A stretch of 64,000 nt of DNA from Clostridiales bacterium. GTDB taxonomy: Bacteria; Bacillota; Clostridia; Christensenellales; Pumilibacteraceae. Below are positions 23,578 to 32,812 of the stretch, one piece after another. Position 1 is the stretch's first letter; each line of letters opens with the position of its first letter. Both the position numbers and the translations under genes were made by a program. Location of the stretch: contig JAAVHP010000006.1 of NCBI GenBank assembly GCA_014799665.1, forward strand, positions 2,689 to 66,688, read 5' to 3'. Below the pieces are notes generated by a model that saw only the letters and a program-made list of their open reading frames with translations, was not told the origin of the DNA and did no database searches.

Positions 23578-24471
23578 CTAAAATAAGCCATTCATCTTTG
23601 CCTCTATAAGCGCTACTGTTATCCCTGCACCTACACTTATCAAAAAATCTTTTAACGCCACAAATGCGGATTTAATTATACTTGGCTTTTTCTTTTTTGC
23701 TATTTTGGAATTAACCTCTTTCAATAACTCCAGAGCTTCATCTTTGTCCTCTTTCGTCTTTATTTCTTGCTCAATAGATTTCTTAATTTCAACAACAGCG
23801 TTTTTTCCATTACCATAATCAAAAGTAACAGTATTGTTATTACCTACGGCTATTTGTGTATTCGACGTAGAGGCAGCAATAACATTAGTTGGTCCATAAT
23901 AATTGTTTATAGTTTGGGGTAACGATTGCGCCTTTTCCTTTTCTTGTGTAGTAAAACTTAAATCTGCGCCAACTATCTCGTTCTCTTCTAGTTTTAGCGT
24001 CCATTGCAAAAGAGAATCTTTAATATGTTCAATTATCTCTTTAATGCAATGCGACCCAACAAACAAAACATAACGCATTTTAATAGGAGCATCAAAAAGT
24101 TTATGCAATTCTGCAAGAATACTTCCAGTATATTCTAACTGTATATCATTAGAGTTGTCATATAAATCCATTAAGGAACTTATAGGATCAATTAATTTTC
24201 GCAAACAAATGGTTTCTTCTAATGACGAGTTATCTATCATGGCGGGAATCCAACCGACATAAGGATTAAATGCTCTTAAAACCCCACGAACACGTCTATA
24301 ATCGGGGGCATCACTTTCTCTGCTATACCCATTTAATTCTTGCTGAATCCAAGAGTCAAATTCAGAAAGTTTCAATTTTGTTGCAATAATATGCGCTTTT
24401 CTCAAAGCATTCAAAATGTCGCAATCCTTCGACAATAATTCTTGCTGTAATTCTAAAACTATTCCATTCAT
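23578..24471 (-). CDS. AbiTii-domain protein with hydrophobic C-terminus
   Basis: 297 residues. The N-terminal region (1 to about 190) matches the AbiTii pattern: helical start, LRKAHIIATKL, then FDSWIQQELNGY. A Ser/Thr/Asn-rich linker (about 200-225, TINNYYGPTN and QIAVGNNNTV), a charged coil (about 235-265) and a hydrophobic tail (about 268-297) follow. AbiTii proteins are linked to abortive phage infection; the tail could act on membranes. Its start overlaps the DUF2971 gene by ATGA, so the two are coupled. Mechanism unknown. Confidence 0.7.
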   Translation of the reverse strand: MNGIVLELQQELLSKDCDILNALRKAHIIATKLKLSEFDSWIQQELNGYSRESDAPDYRRVRGVLRAFNPYVGWIPAMIDNSSLEETICLRKLIDPISSLMDLYDNSNDIQLEYTGSILAELHKLFDAPIKMRYVLFVGSHCIKEIIEHIKDSLLQWTLKLEENEIVGADLSFTTQEKEKAQSLPQTINNYYGPTNVIAASTSNTQIAVGNNNTVTFDYGNGKNAVVEIKKSIEQEIKTKEDKDEALELLKEVNSKIAKKKKPSIIKSAFVALKDFLISVGAGITVALIEAKMNGLF

Positions 24472-25409
24472 ATTTTTTCCTCCACATTAATGCTGTGATT
24501 TTTACAATATTCTATCATCTGCTGCTTGTCCTGTTCGGGCATATTCTTACCCAAGTAAATTGCATTTATCGTCGGCGCAGACAATTTTTGATTGGCGTCG
24601 CCGAGTAAGCGCCATTCTTTTTGATACGACCAAAATAAGTCCTTTGTTAAAAACAATCGTGCAAATTGCGATCTATCCGCCGCCATTTGACCATAACTCA
24701 TACCGAAAATCATCTCACCGATAAACGAACTTAAAATGCTGTTTACAATATTCGTTTCTCGGTTGTCTTGGTACACAACAGGATAAAGAGCATACAAGTT
24801 TTCGTAGTTTCGTGTATCGTATTCAATACAATATCCTTTTGAATCGTCGGCATAGTTACGCCACATTTGGTCAGAATTATTCAATTCGCTCAAAGAACAA
24901 ATACCCATATCCCTGCGTGCATCGTGCGCAAGAGAAAACAGTTCTAAAAACTTATATCTTATGTTCGGGTCATTCAATTTGTCAGGTATGCTTCCAAGCC
25001 AATTTATAACAGGAGTAATATTGGCATCGGGCACAAGCTCTTGTATCTCAAAAGATGCATCTAATAAAAAATGTCTTCTAACAGTTCCTTGCGGCATAAG
25101 CGTACGAGCTACAATGCTTCTTATGTATTGAAAATTCTTCTCGGTTGTATATGGTTTGATAAAACTCAAAATCATTTCCACGCCCATAAATGTCAACCGA
25201 TTTGTCTTTAAGTCATAAAAATCTTGGACAGTAAAATCGACTTTACATTCGCTTGGATCATCCAATCTTTCAGCAGGACAAAGATATACATACGCATTAT
25301 CAAGCATATCAAAAGTAAACCTATCAAACGGCCTGTACTTGTACAAGAATTGCGGCATTTGCACATTCTGTCTATTCATTTTTGCGTTGATAAAATCTAC
25401 TTCATTCAT
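24468..25409 (-). CDS. DUF2971-family protein
   Basis: 313 residues from ATG 25409, preceded by GGAAG; a TTG five codons earlier is less likely. Family hallmarks: FLYKYRPFD near the start, the CPAERLDDPSE segment, then CSLSELNNSDQMWRNYAD and the charged FWSYQKEWRLL near the end. DUF2971 proteins recur in defence and toxin loci, but their biochemistry is not settled. It lies between hsdS and the AbiTii gene and is coupled to the latter. Working with AbiTii as a pair is inferred from the overlap. Confidence 0.75.
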   Translation of the reverse strand: MNEVDFINAKMNRQNVQMPQFLYKYRPFDRFTFDMLDNAYVYLCPAERLDDPSECKVDFTVQDFYDLKTNRLTFMGVEMILSFIKPYTTEKNFQYIRSIVARTLMPQGTVRRHFLLDASFEIQELVPDANITPVINWLGSIPDKLNDPNIRYKFLELFSLAHDARRDMGICSLSELNNSDQMWRNYADDSKGYCIEYDTRNYENLYALYPVVYQDNRETNIVNSILSSFIGEMIFGMSYGQMAADRSQFARLFLTKDLFWSYQKEWRLLGDANQKLSAPTINAIYLGKNMPEQDKQQMIEYCKNHSINVEEKI

Positions 25410-25455
25410 TCTACTTCCACTCAAAGACTGGTTATCTAACAGATTATTTAGCGTC

Positions 25456-26607
25456 TTAATAGGAATTAATTTGTCTTAATAAATTATTTTTTAAATCATT
25501 CAATGCATTTATTTCAATGGCATTATTCTTAATAGTCTTATTTAACTTTTTAAAACTATCAGTTACCAGCAACATTGTTTCATAATCAGGTATTATAATC
25601 GGATGTGTTTTAACTATATCAGTTTTGAGATTATTAAACACACTACCATTGCTTGATGAAATTAAATTTTGTCGCTCACTAATAAAATAGTAGTACATAA
25701 ATTCTTTAGTAACATGATTATAGTTGTCGATTATGAGCCACCCATCATGAACACATGCAGTAATTTCCACTATCATTGGTAATCCAGGTGAAGCACTATT
25801 TGATACTATCATAGTGCCCGGCGTTACAATCCTACTGCTGGAAACACCTTCCATTATAATGCATTCAGATGTGGTAAACAAGTATTTTGTCAAACTTGAT
25901 GAAGCGTCTGAAATTTTTACCCAAGGCATGCCGTTACTGCTAATATATTTTTGTATCGGACGAGGTGATGCTCCTCGTGCAACAGAAACGACATCCCCAA
26001 TCGTTGCAATCTTCCAATTCGATGGCATTTGTCCATCGTTAAAATAAAAATCAACAAAGTACGCTTTAAAAATTGCTTGCGCTTGCGACTCTAAGTTTTC
26101 ATTTATATTGCGTTTAAGTTCAATACGACGCTCGATCGTGTTATAAGCGTTTACGATTCTTCTTTGCTCGTCTATTGCGGGGATAGGCAACTCGATATTG
26201 CACATTTCTTCCCAATCAAATATTTCTCGTACACTTCCATGAGAATGAAATCTTGCATACCTATCAAACTCATGGCGCTTAAACCACAAATTAAGATATT
26301 CCGGCAATAAAGTATCGGTATTAGATATTTCAAAAACTGTATATGCTTGTGAAACAAGCGCAATATCATAATCGCACTGCAATGCTATTCCAATCTTATC
26401 TCCACGCCGAGAAGTATCAGGAATATAGCAAAACTGTCCGCGTCGAATTTTCTTATAACCTCGCCAATCAGTGCCAACTGTATTTGCAATAGATTTGATA
26501 AAGCATTTATCAACAGACACGCCAAGCAATTCATAATGTATATCTTCCACATTGCGCTCGTCTATCTGCCTTATATACGGACCGAGCTTTTTACAATTTG
26601 ATTTCAT
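25456..26607 (-). CDS. hsdS: Type I restriction-modification specificity subunit S
   Basis: 383 residues with the expected two target-recognition domains: TRD1 about 1-165 ending in the helix ELPIPAIDEQRRIVNAYNTI, and TRD2 about 185-360 starting at MPSNWKIATIGDVV. Each is followed by a conserved spacer helix. It determines the split DNA target and scaffolds HsdM and HsdR. It overlaps the end of hsdM by 17 bases. The C-terminal helix (about 360-383) is short but present. The target sequence cannot be predicted. Confidence 0.9.
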   Translation of the reverse strand: MKSNCKKLGPYIRQIDERNVEDIHYELLGVSVDKCFIKSIANTVGTDWRGYKKIRRGQFCYIPDTSRRGDKIGIALQCDYDIALVSQAYTVFEISNTDTLLPEYLNLWFKRHEFDRYARFHSHGSVREIFDWEEMCNIELPIPAIDEQRRIVNAYNTIERRIELKRNINENLESQAQAIFKAYFVDFYFNDGQMPSNWKIATIGDVVSVARGASPRPIQKYISSNGMPWVKISDASSSLTKYLFTTSECIIMEGVSSSRIVTPGTMIVSNSASPGLPMIVEITACVHDGWLIIDNYNHVTKEFMYYYFISERQNLISSSNGSVFNNLKTDIVKTHPIIIPDYETMLLVTDSFKKLNKTIKNNAIEINALNDLKNNLLRQINSY

Positions 26608-28162
26608 AGCCCAAGTCCTTTAATACGGCAAACAAGTCCGCTTTGGATTTCTCTTCTTCTTTCAATAGTTCAGTAAGTTCTGTTTGCAGTTGCTTCATTT
26701 TGGTATCGTAGTCGATATTCTCGTCACGGTTCACGAATTTAATGTACTTGCTCGGAACAAGCGAATATCCTTTATCTGCAACTTCCTGTATTGTAGCAGA
26801 ATAGCAATATTCATGGACATTATCTTTTTCGGTCCACTCTTGTGTTTGCCAAGCATGATATGTATCTACAACCCTTTTACGGTCGCCATCTGTAAGCTCG
26901 ATATACTTTTTCTCAAATGGCGAGCCCATTTGCCGCAAGTCCAAAAATAAAATTTCGTCTTCGCGCGCACGATAATTCTTTTTCGCGCCATTCTGCGTTA
27001 TCTCTCTCGCTTTTTTGTTGCGATTAATTATCCAAAGTGTAACGCTAATATCAGTCGTATAAAACAGATTGCGAGGCAATATAATAATTGCTTCGACAAG
27101 TTTATTTTCTATCAGTTGTTTGCGAATGGCAAGCTCCGTTCCTTCGCCTGAAAGCGCGCCATTGGCAAGCAAAAATCCGGCAACTCCGTTTTGCGACAAG
27201 TGAGAAACCATATGCAATATCCAACCGTAGTTAGCGTTGCTTGTAGGCGGGACTTCATAACCATCCCAACGTGGATCTTTCGTTAGTTCTTTATCCCCAC
27301 GCCAATCCTTTTGATTAAACGGAGGATTTGCCATTATGTAATCAAACTTCTCATCGGGGTGTTGATCATTGGTAAATGTGCTTACCGCTTTTTTGCCCAA
27401 GTTGGCACTTATCCCACGAATCGCCAAATTCATACGTGCAAGTTTGAGTGTGGTATTCGTAGCTTCCTGACCGTATACAGCAATATCTCGCGTATTGCCG
27501 TGGTGAGCTTGTACAAACTTCATCGATTGCACAAACATACCGCCCGAACCGCAACAAGGATCATAAATCTTGCCCTTATATGGTTCGATAAGTTCGGCAA
27601 TCAAGTTAACTATGCACTTGGGAGTATAGAATTCGCCCTTGCCTTTCCCCTCTTGCAGAGCAAAATTGGACAGGAAGTATTCGTACACCCTACCCATTAC
27701 GTCTTGTTCTTTGTCTTTTGTTATATCTAAATTATTTATTTCATCAAGCAACGACGCCAATTTATTAGTATCGAGCGCAAGTCTCGAATAATAATTATCA
27801 GGCAAAGCTCCCCTTAAATTTGGATTGTTACTCTCTATTGTAAACAATGCGTTGTCAATTTTGAGAGCAATATCGCTCTGCTTGGAATTCTCCATGATAT
27901 ACGACCATCGCGCAACCGGAGGAAGATAAAAAACGCTCTTCATTGTGTAGAAATCTACAATATCTACAAACTCGGCATGTCCTTCGTCAATTATTTCTTG
28001 CTTGCGTTCTTCATACTTATCACTCGCATACTTTAAGAAAATCAAGCTCAAAACTACGTGTTTATACTCCGACGGCTCTACTGCGCCGCGCAATTTATTA
28101 GCCGACTCCCAAAGAGCCGCTTCCATACTTTTCTCTTGTTTTGCTTTTGCTACTTTCGCCAT
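26591..28162 (-). CDS. hsdM: Type I restriction-modification methyltransferase M
   Basis: 523 residues. An N-terminal helical domain (about 10-150) precedes the N6-adenine methylase domain with the SAM-binding DPCCGSGGMF (201-210) and catalytic NPPF (279-282). It methylates adenine in the target bound by HsdS and forms the modification core of the restriction complex. First gene of the hsd operon, served by the promoter at 28191-28219. Intact. Confidence 0.95.
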   Translation of the reverse strand: MAKVAKAKQEKSMEAALWESANKLRGAVEPSEYKHVVLSLIFLKYASDKYEERKQEIIDEGHAEFVDIVDFYTMKSVFYLPPVARWSYIMENSKQSDIALKIDNALFTIESNNPNLRGALPDNYYSRLALDTNKLASLLDEINNLDITKDKEQDVMGRVYEYFLSNFALQEGKGKGEFYTPKCIVNLIAELIEPYKGKIYDPCCGSGGMFVQSMKFVQAHHGNTRDIAVYGQEATNTTLKLARMNLAIRGISANLGKKAVSTFTNDQHPDEKFDYIMANPPFNQKDWRGDKELTKDPRWDGYEVPPTSNANYGWILHMVSHLSQNGVAGFLLANGALSGEGTELAIRKQLIENKLVEAIIILPRNLFYTTDISVTLWIINRNKKAREITQNGAKKNYRAREDEILFLDLRQMGSPFEKKYIELTDGDRKRVVDTYHAWQTQEWTEKDNVHEYCYSATIQEVADKGYSLVPSKYIKFVNRDENIDYDTKMKQLQTELTELLKEEEKSKADLFAVLKDLGYEIKL

Positions 28163-28190
28163 TTTTCACTCCATACTCAATGTTCATTTG

Positions 28191-28219
28191 ATTATATCAT
28201 AAATTGTCGAAAAATTCAA
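28191..28219 (-). promoter_or_regulatory. Promoter of the hsd operon
   Basis: Minus strand TTGAAT (28219-28214), 17-bp spacer, TATAAT (28196-28191), about 28 bp before hsdM. Confidence 0.75.
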
Positions 28220-28284
28220 TAAAATAACTCCCATTTTCTGGACAAACACTTTAAGCTTTCACGGCAAGAGATTATACCTACAAA

Positions 28285-28319
28285 CAAAAACGGTTGCCGC
28301 ATACTTGAACGACAACCAT
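28285..28319 (-). terminator. Terminator after the ABC-3C operon
   Basis: GGTTGTCG (28318-28311) pairs with CGGCAACC (28298-28291) through one G-U pair, followed by GTTTTTG on the minus strand. Confidence 0.6.
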
Positions 28320-28374
28320 TAATTTTAAACAATTATCTTCATATATCCAACCCGACACTTATCCTCTGTTGAAA

Positions 28375-29979
28375 TTATCCCCAAGAACGCCCGAACAATT
28401 CTTTTCCATTGGGAGCCAACTCCAAAACCATATGTTGTTCTAAAATTTTAGCTGAATCCGCAGTATATGAGCTAAGCTTATCAAGAGCTATAATAACTTG
28501 CTTGCCACAGGATTCATACAATTTTAGAATTTGCTCAATTGCCTTATCTGATATTTGTTTTAAAATCAAAGAATCATGTACTATTAATGGCAAAGCAGTT
28601 AATAATAAGACGGTTAAATCAAACACAACCAATCCTTTAAATGCAACACCAGTTCCGGTATCATTTGGCGTAAAAAACTGGTAGGATTTAGGTCCAAAAG
28701 ATATTACAGGTGAATTAAATACACCATTATAAATATAATCATTAATTTCATGCATCTTATTGTTTATATCGGCCGCCAACAAAGAAAATTGTTTACTCTC
28801 AATTTCTATTAATCTTTCTTGATCCGATTTCTTCGTTTCTTCTAAAGATACCAATTTTAAATATGCTTCATTCTCTTTTTGAATTTTTTCAATTGCTTTT
28901 ATTAAATCAGAATGCTGCTTTAAAATAGCTTTTGATGTGTTTGGATTTTGAATTAGTTCTTGCAATTCATCTACATATGAATTAATCTTTGATTCATATT
29001 CTTTTAATTCCTCAATTAATTCAGCTCTTTCTTGTTTAAGTTCCTCTCTAAATATGATTGAAATATCATGATGAAATTGTTCTATTTCCTCCAGTTTCTT
29101 TAAATTAATATTAGGGAAAAACTCATTAATCTCAGAGAGATTATCATTTGTTATAGCAAACTTATATTGAAAACTTTCATCCAAAGAGTTAAGTCGAGTT
29201 AAAACGCTGCTTCGCATCTTTCTTACTCTAAACAAACTTCTTTTAATTTCAATCGCTTTCTCTGTTATTATCGCATCAGAATCTGCAAACCCTTTTTCTA
29301 TATTAACAGCCAAAAGCTCCAGCTCTTTATTTAATCGTTCAAGTTCCTTTAAGTTATTTAAATACTCTCGTTTGCCTATTTTGCTTATAAACTCCATAGA
29401 CTGAGCTTTTTTATACGCTTTTAATTTTTTAGCTGAAACCTCGGCTTGAGCCGATAATATCGAAACTGGTTTATATTTATCAAAAAGCTTTAATAATGCA
29501 TAGGATGCATCCCTATCTGCTTCACCTGAAACAGAATTTAGCGGGTGTTTTTCGTCATAATTATCTTTACCATATACACGAATATATCGACCAACAGCGT
29601 CTCTAAAACTCAGATCCGGCAAATTTAGCTGATAGAACGCATTCAACCAATCCCTATATTCATTTATACTCATTTTGAGAATTTTATTATAACCACTATC
29701 ACATGTCCATACGATATTAGGTTCAGTATTTTTTCGAGCAAAATAAAAGCTCTCTTCATTTTTTACAAAAGCAAAACACACATCATGAGGATCAACATTC
29801 TTCAAAATATCTAAGGATTTAGCATATGTGTCACCACCTAATACAAAATCTACTATGAGTAAGAATGTTGACTTACCAATTGAATTGTCCCCCCAGTCTG
29901 TACCTAATACGACATTCAATCCATCAGAAAAGATAATCTTTTTTTGATAAAACTGATTACAGCATATTTCACGCAACAT
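28375..29979 (-). CDS. DUF2326 SMC-like ATPase of an ABC-three-component system
   Basis: 534 residues from ATG 29979, preceded by GGGGGTG; upstream in-frame codons overlap the previous gene. Walker A lies in GTDWGDNSIGKST (26-38), long coiled-coil arms span roughly 190-400, and the C-terminal half holds the DUF2326 region with ALDKLSSY in the place of the last ATPase motifs. This is the SMC/RecN-like ATPase of ABC-3C anti-selfish-element systems, thought to sense DNA structures and trigger an effector. It overlaps the middle-component gene by 11 bases. Confidence 0.8.
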   Translation of the reverse strand: MLREICCNQFYQKKIIFSDGLNVVLGTDWGDNSIGKSTFLLIVDFVLGGDTYAKSLDILKNVDPHDVCFAFVKNEESFYFARKNTEPNIVWTCDSGYNKILKMSINEYRDWLNAFYQLNLPDLSFRDAVGRYIRVYGKDNYDEKHPLNSVSGEADRDASYALLKLFDKYKPVSILSAQAEVSAKKLKAYKKAQSMEFISKIGKREYLNNLKELERLNKELELLAVNIEKGFADSDAIITEKAIEIKRSLFRVRKMRSSVLTRLNSLDESFQYKFAITNDNLSEINEFFPNINLKKLEEIEQFHHDISIIFREELKQERAELIEELKEYESKINSYVDELQELIQNPNTSKAILKQHSDLIKAIEKIQKENEAYLKLVSLEETKKSDQERLIEIESKQFSLLAADINNKMHEINDYIYNGVFNSPVISFGPKSYQFFTPNDTGTGVAFKGLVVFDLTVLLLTALPLIVHDSLILKQISDKAIEQILKLYESCGKQVIIALDKLSSYTADSAKILEQHMVLELAPNGKELFGRSWG

Positions 29980-30208
29980 AATGAAGCACCCCCGTTTTTT
30001 TAATAAATACGATCTTTTGCAATGCAAATAAGCAATCTAATGTATCAATGAATTCTTCAATATCTGAAAAATGTTTTTTTGTTTTTTTATACAAAGAAAA
30101 TATGGTCATATCAAATCTTCGAATTTCAACTATAATTGGAATAAATTTTCCTATTATACTTTCATTATAACTTACAATTTTATTAGGCAATTTCACGAAA
30201 CACCTCAC
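29969..30208 (-). CDS. ABC-3C middle component (MC6-like)
   Basis: 79 residues. The pattern KLPNKIVSYNESIIGKF, then FSLYKKTKKHFSD, FIDTLDCLFAL and a closing GVLHYV strand resembles middle component 6 of ABC-three-component systems, a small winged-helix-like linker between effector and ATPase. It overlaps the HNH gene by 26 bases and the ATPase gene by 11, which suggests tight stoichiometric coupling. The exact MC subtype is by resemblance. Confidence 0.75.
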   Translation of the reverse strand: MRCFVKLPNKIVSYNESIIGKFIPIIVEIRRFDMTIFSLYKKTKKHFSDIEEFIDTLDCLFALQKIVFIKKTGVLHYVA

Positions 30209-30992
30209 AATTCTGAATAAAAAATGATACTACAATTTCACCAGCCTCTCGAGAACTTGTTTGTGTTTCTCGAAGCAACCAATCAACCATGTGATTGAAG
30301 ATTTCGCTTTTATCTTGGGTTACAGCTTCCATCTTCTCAAAACACGATTTGATTTGTTTACATAATACAGAAAAAACAAACCCATTCTTTCCGTCAATAT
30401 TTCTAAAAAGCTCTCTTATATATGTATAATAACAATTAACATATCCAGCAACCTTAACTTTCAATGATAGTTCATTCTCATAAAATTTATTTGCCAGTGG
30501 AACTGGCTTATAATTAATACCCTTAATACCGACATCGGATATGCAAGAAACCTTATTGATTATTATCTCAATTTCCGTTTCCAATCCAAGCGTTTGAGTA
30601 ACATCATGTAGAGCGGTTGCTCGCAATAACTCTCGTTTCTTATTTAATAATTTTTTATAATCTTCTTTCGTCGTATGATAGTCTTGAGTTTCATGGCAAT
30701 CTTTACATAACGCTATTCTATTTTCAAAACTTTCCGAATTCTCCCCAAGCCGCTCTTCCCCAAATAACTCTTCATATTGCTGTTTAGTGGGGCTATTCGG
30801 AAAAATATGTGCGATCTCAAATAGTTTTGCTGCCGGTTTTTTCTGTTTCTGATATTGCAATTCTTTCCCACACAATGGGCAATGAAAATTAACCTCTCTT
30901 AAAAATAGTCGAATTTCACATTCATCACGCGTTTTGCGAGGTATCAAATATTTATCATTGCTTCTTGCTTCTAAAAATTCTTCCTTAGTCAT
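30183..30992 (-). CDS. HNH-nuclease effector of the ABC-3C system
   Basis: 269 residues. The N-terminal HNH-type nuclease (about 35-110) shows CPLCGKEL, EIAHIFPNS (catalytic His), FENRIALCKDCHETQD (Asn and second Cys pair). The remaining helical part (about 130-269) fits the ABC-3C effector C-terminal domain that docks to the middle component. It is expected to cut DNA when the ATPase is activated. First gene of the three-gene operon behind the promoter at 31088-31116. AAAGGTGG is upstream at slightly long spacing. Confidence 0.82.
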   Translation of the reverse strand: MTKEEFLEARSNDKYLIPRKTRDECEIRLFLREVNFHCPLCGKELQYQKQKKPAAKLFEIAHIFPNSPTKQQYEELFGEERLGENSESFENRIALCKDCHETQDYHTTKEDYKKLLNKKRELLRATALHDVTQTLGLETEIEIIINKVSCISDVGIKGINYKPVPLANKFYENELSLKVKVAGYVNCYYTYIRELFRNIDGKNGFVFSVLCKQIKSCFEKMEAVTQDKSEIFNHMVDWLLRETQTSSREAGEIVVSFFIQNCEVFREIA

Positions 30993-31087
30993 ATGTTTTG
31001 ACCACCTTTGTTATAGTTACTACTTAAAAGCACACATCACTAATAGTTGCATCTGCAATTAAGACACATAAATTTCCGCTCCATATA

Positions 31088-31116
31088 ATTATATCAAATC
31101 CTAATATATAAATCAA
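31088..31116 (-). promoter_or_regulatory. Promoter of the ABC-3C operon
   Basis: Minus strand TTGATT (31116-31111), 17-bp spacer, TATAAT (31093-31088). Apart from this, 30993-31278 is AT-rich and empty. Confidence 0.7.
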
Positions 31117-31278
31117 TACATTTTTTATCATCCTACAAAACATTTTTGAACACTTTAATAAAATAATATTGCGATTCATCGGAACAACATTTCGCTATCT
31201 CGTTTAGATATTATGACAAAAGTTATTAACTTTGTTTCTTTAAAAACATTTCAGATTAAGTTTAAATTAATGATATGA

Positions 31279-32805
31279 TTATATCACCACACTCGGAATG
31301 CTCAATAATTTTATTTTTTCGTCATAAATTGTCCTAATTCTTTTGATACTATTTCTAACAATATTGATAATGGTTTTATAGTATTTAGTTTCTTCAACAA
31401 CTTTGTGCGCGTTAAAGATAGCAAGAATTGATTCTAATATGAACATCAAACACATATCCATACCGATAATCAAATTGTTTACTTCACCCCAAGCGCCACG
31501 ATTGGCATACCACATATATCCATTGGCATGAGAAAGCATTTGACTTTCTACATAATCTAAAAGCATACTTCTATCAAACGAAACCTCAGCGTTTGGATTA
31601 GCAAACTTAGTGATAAAATCTTTAACTATATTTGTAAGATTTTTAGTTTTCCCTTTTTCATCAACAGTATAGCCGCTAATTGTTAGAAAACTCCTTTCAA
31701 ATGTTTCTTTGCTTACGCCGTTTGGATAAAGGGTTTTATAGAAATTATAAGCGCATGCGGTGGAGAAATCTTGTCCTAGATTTCGCCTAATTTGTACACG
31801 CTCATGTTCTTCAAGAAGCTTAAAATGTTCTTCGTGTGGGAAGTATGTTATATAGCATTTATAAAACGATGAGAACATATCTAATGCAATCTTCCATTTA
31901 GACTTCACTTGTTCACATAATCCGAGTAACTTATCTGTGCACATCTCACTCATTAAAAGATTTATACTCATCAATGTGTCCGAGGTATAGTTCTTATCAA
32001 AGAAACTATTAAACACATTGCTTATGTCTATTAGAATTTTACATTCTTGACGAACTAAATCCTCATATCTTCTCGCTATATCCGATGCGTATATAGATGC
32101 GCTATAAAGATTAAAAGTAAGTTGCGATTGCGGTAATGACTTGTATTCTTCCATTATGAGAAGCAATATTTTGGGTATCGTTTGCCATATACCTTCATTC
32201 ATATAGAAATCGTTAACCGAAGGATGAATTGCCTGACTGTATAGCCCATAGATCTTGGCATATTCTTCGCCTAAATTTTCTCCGACTAATTTTCTAAAAT
32301 TTGTATGAGGATCGCATAAGAACGGTTTGTTAGTTTTGGTAATGTCATTTATGAGCTTTTCGCTGTATTTGCCAGAGAGTTTTTCTTGAAAAAATTTTAT
32401 AGCATCATCTTTGTCTTTTTCTAACTTTTCAGGAAGTAAAATTTTATCGGCTATGTCATCAAACTCTTTATAATAATTGTATTCGATAATATGTACTTGG
32501 TGGCGTAACAATTCAATTTGCAAATCGCTTATCTTGCCTTTTTCATACATACGTTTTAATGCTAAGCCTTCGAGAAAACAACGTGCGGTAAGAAGCATTC
32601 CCATACTACCGATATGCTGCAAAAGAAAATCTTTTATAAAACACTGTGCTTGCGATGTTAAATAGAAATCTATAATATCAGTAAATGATTCCGAACCAAA
32701 TTGCGTTTCGTCTTCAGAATGCTTCATAAGTGTATGATTGTAAGTAAACAACTGTCCCCAAAACAAACCAAGCTGTGTTATAAATTCTTTTGCGTTAAAA
32801 TCCAT
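31279..32805 (-). CDS. Unknown helical protein ending the DarTG-SIR2-HerA operon
   Basis: 508 residues, no signal peptide or clear membrane segment, almost wholly helical by pattern. An N-terminal part (about 40-215) has ARCFLEGLALKRMY and YGLYSQAIHPSVNDF, reminiscent of DUF5677/AbiV-type helical domains; the rest is not recognised. It starts 7 bases after the herA stop, so it is almost certainly co-transcribed. No catalytic motif is obvious. Candidate accessory or effector subunit. Confidence 0.6.
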   Translation of the reverse strand: MDFNAKEFITQLGLFWGQLFTYNHTLMKHSEDETQFGSESFTDIIDFYLTSQAQCFIKDFLLQHIGSMGMLLTARCFLEGLALKRMYEKGKISDLQIELLRHQVHIIEYNYYKEFDDIADKILLPEKLEKDKDDAIKFFQEKLSGKYSEKLINDITKTNKPFLCDPHTNFRKLVGENLGEEYAKIYGLYSQAIHPSVNDFYMNEGIWQTIPKILLLIMEEYKSLPQSQLTFNLYSASIYASDIARRYEDLVRQECKILIDISNVFNSFFDKNYTSDTLMSINLLMSEMCTDKLLGLCEQVKSKWKIALDMFSSFYKCYITYFPHEEHFKLLEEHERVQIRRNLGQDFSTACAYNFYKTLYPNGVSKETFERSFLTISGYTVDEKGKTKNLTNIVKDFITKFANPNAEVSFDRSMLLDYVESQMLSHANGYMWYANRGAWGEVNNLIIGMDMCLMFILESILAIFNAHKVVEETKYYKTIINIVRNSIKRIRTIYDEKIKLLSIPSVVI

Positions 32806-32812
32806 ACTATAT

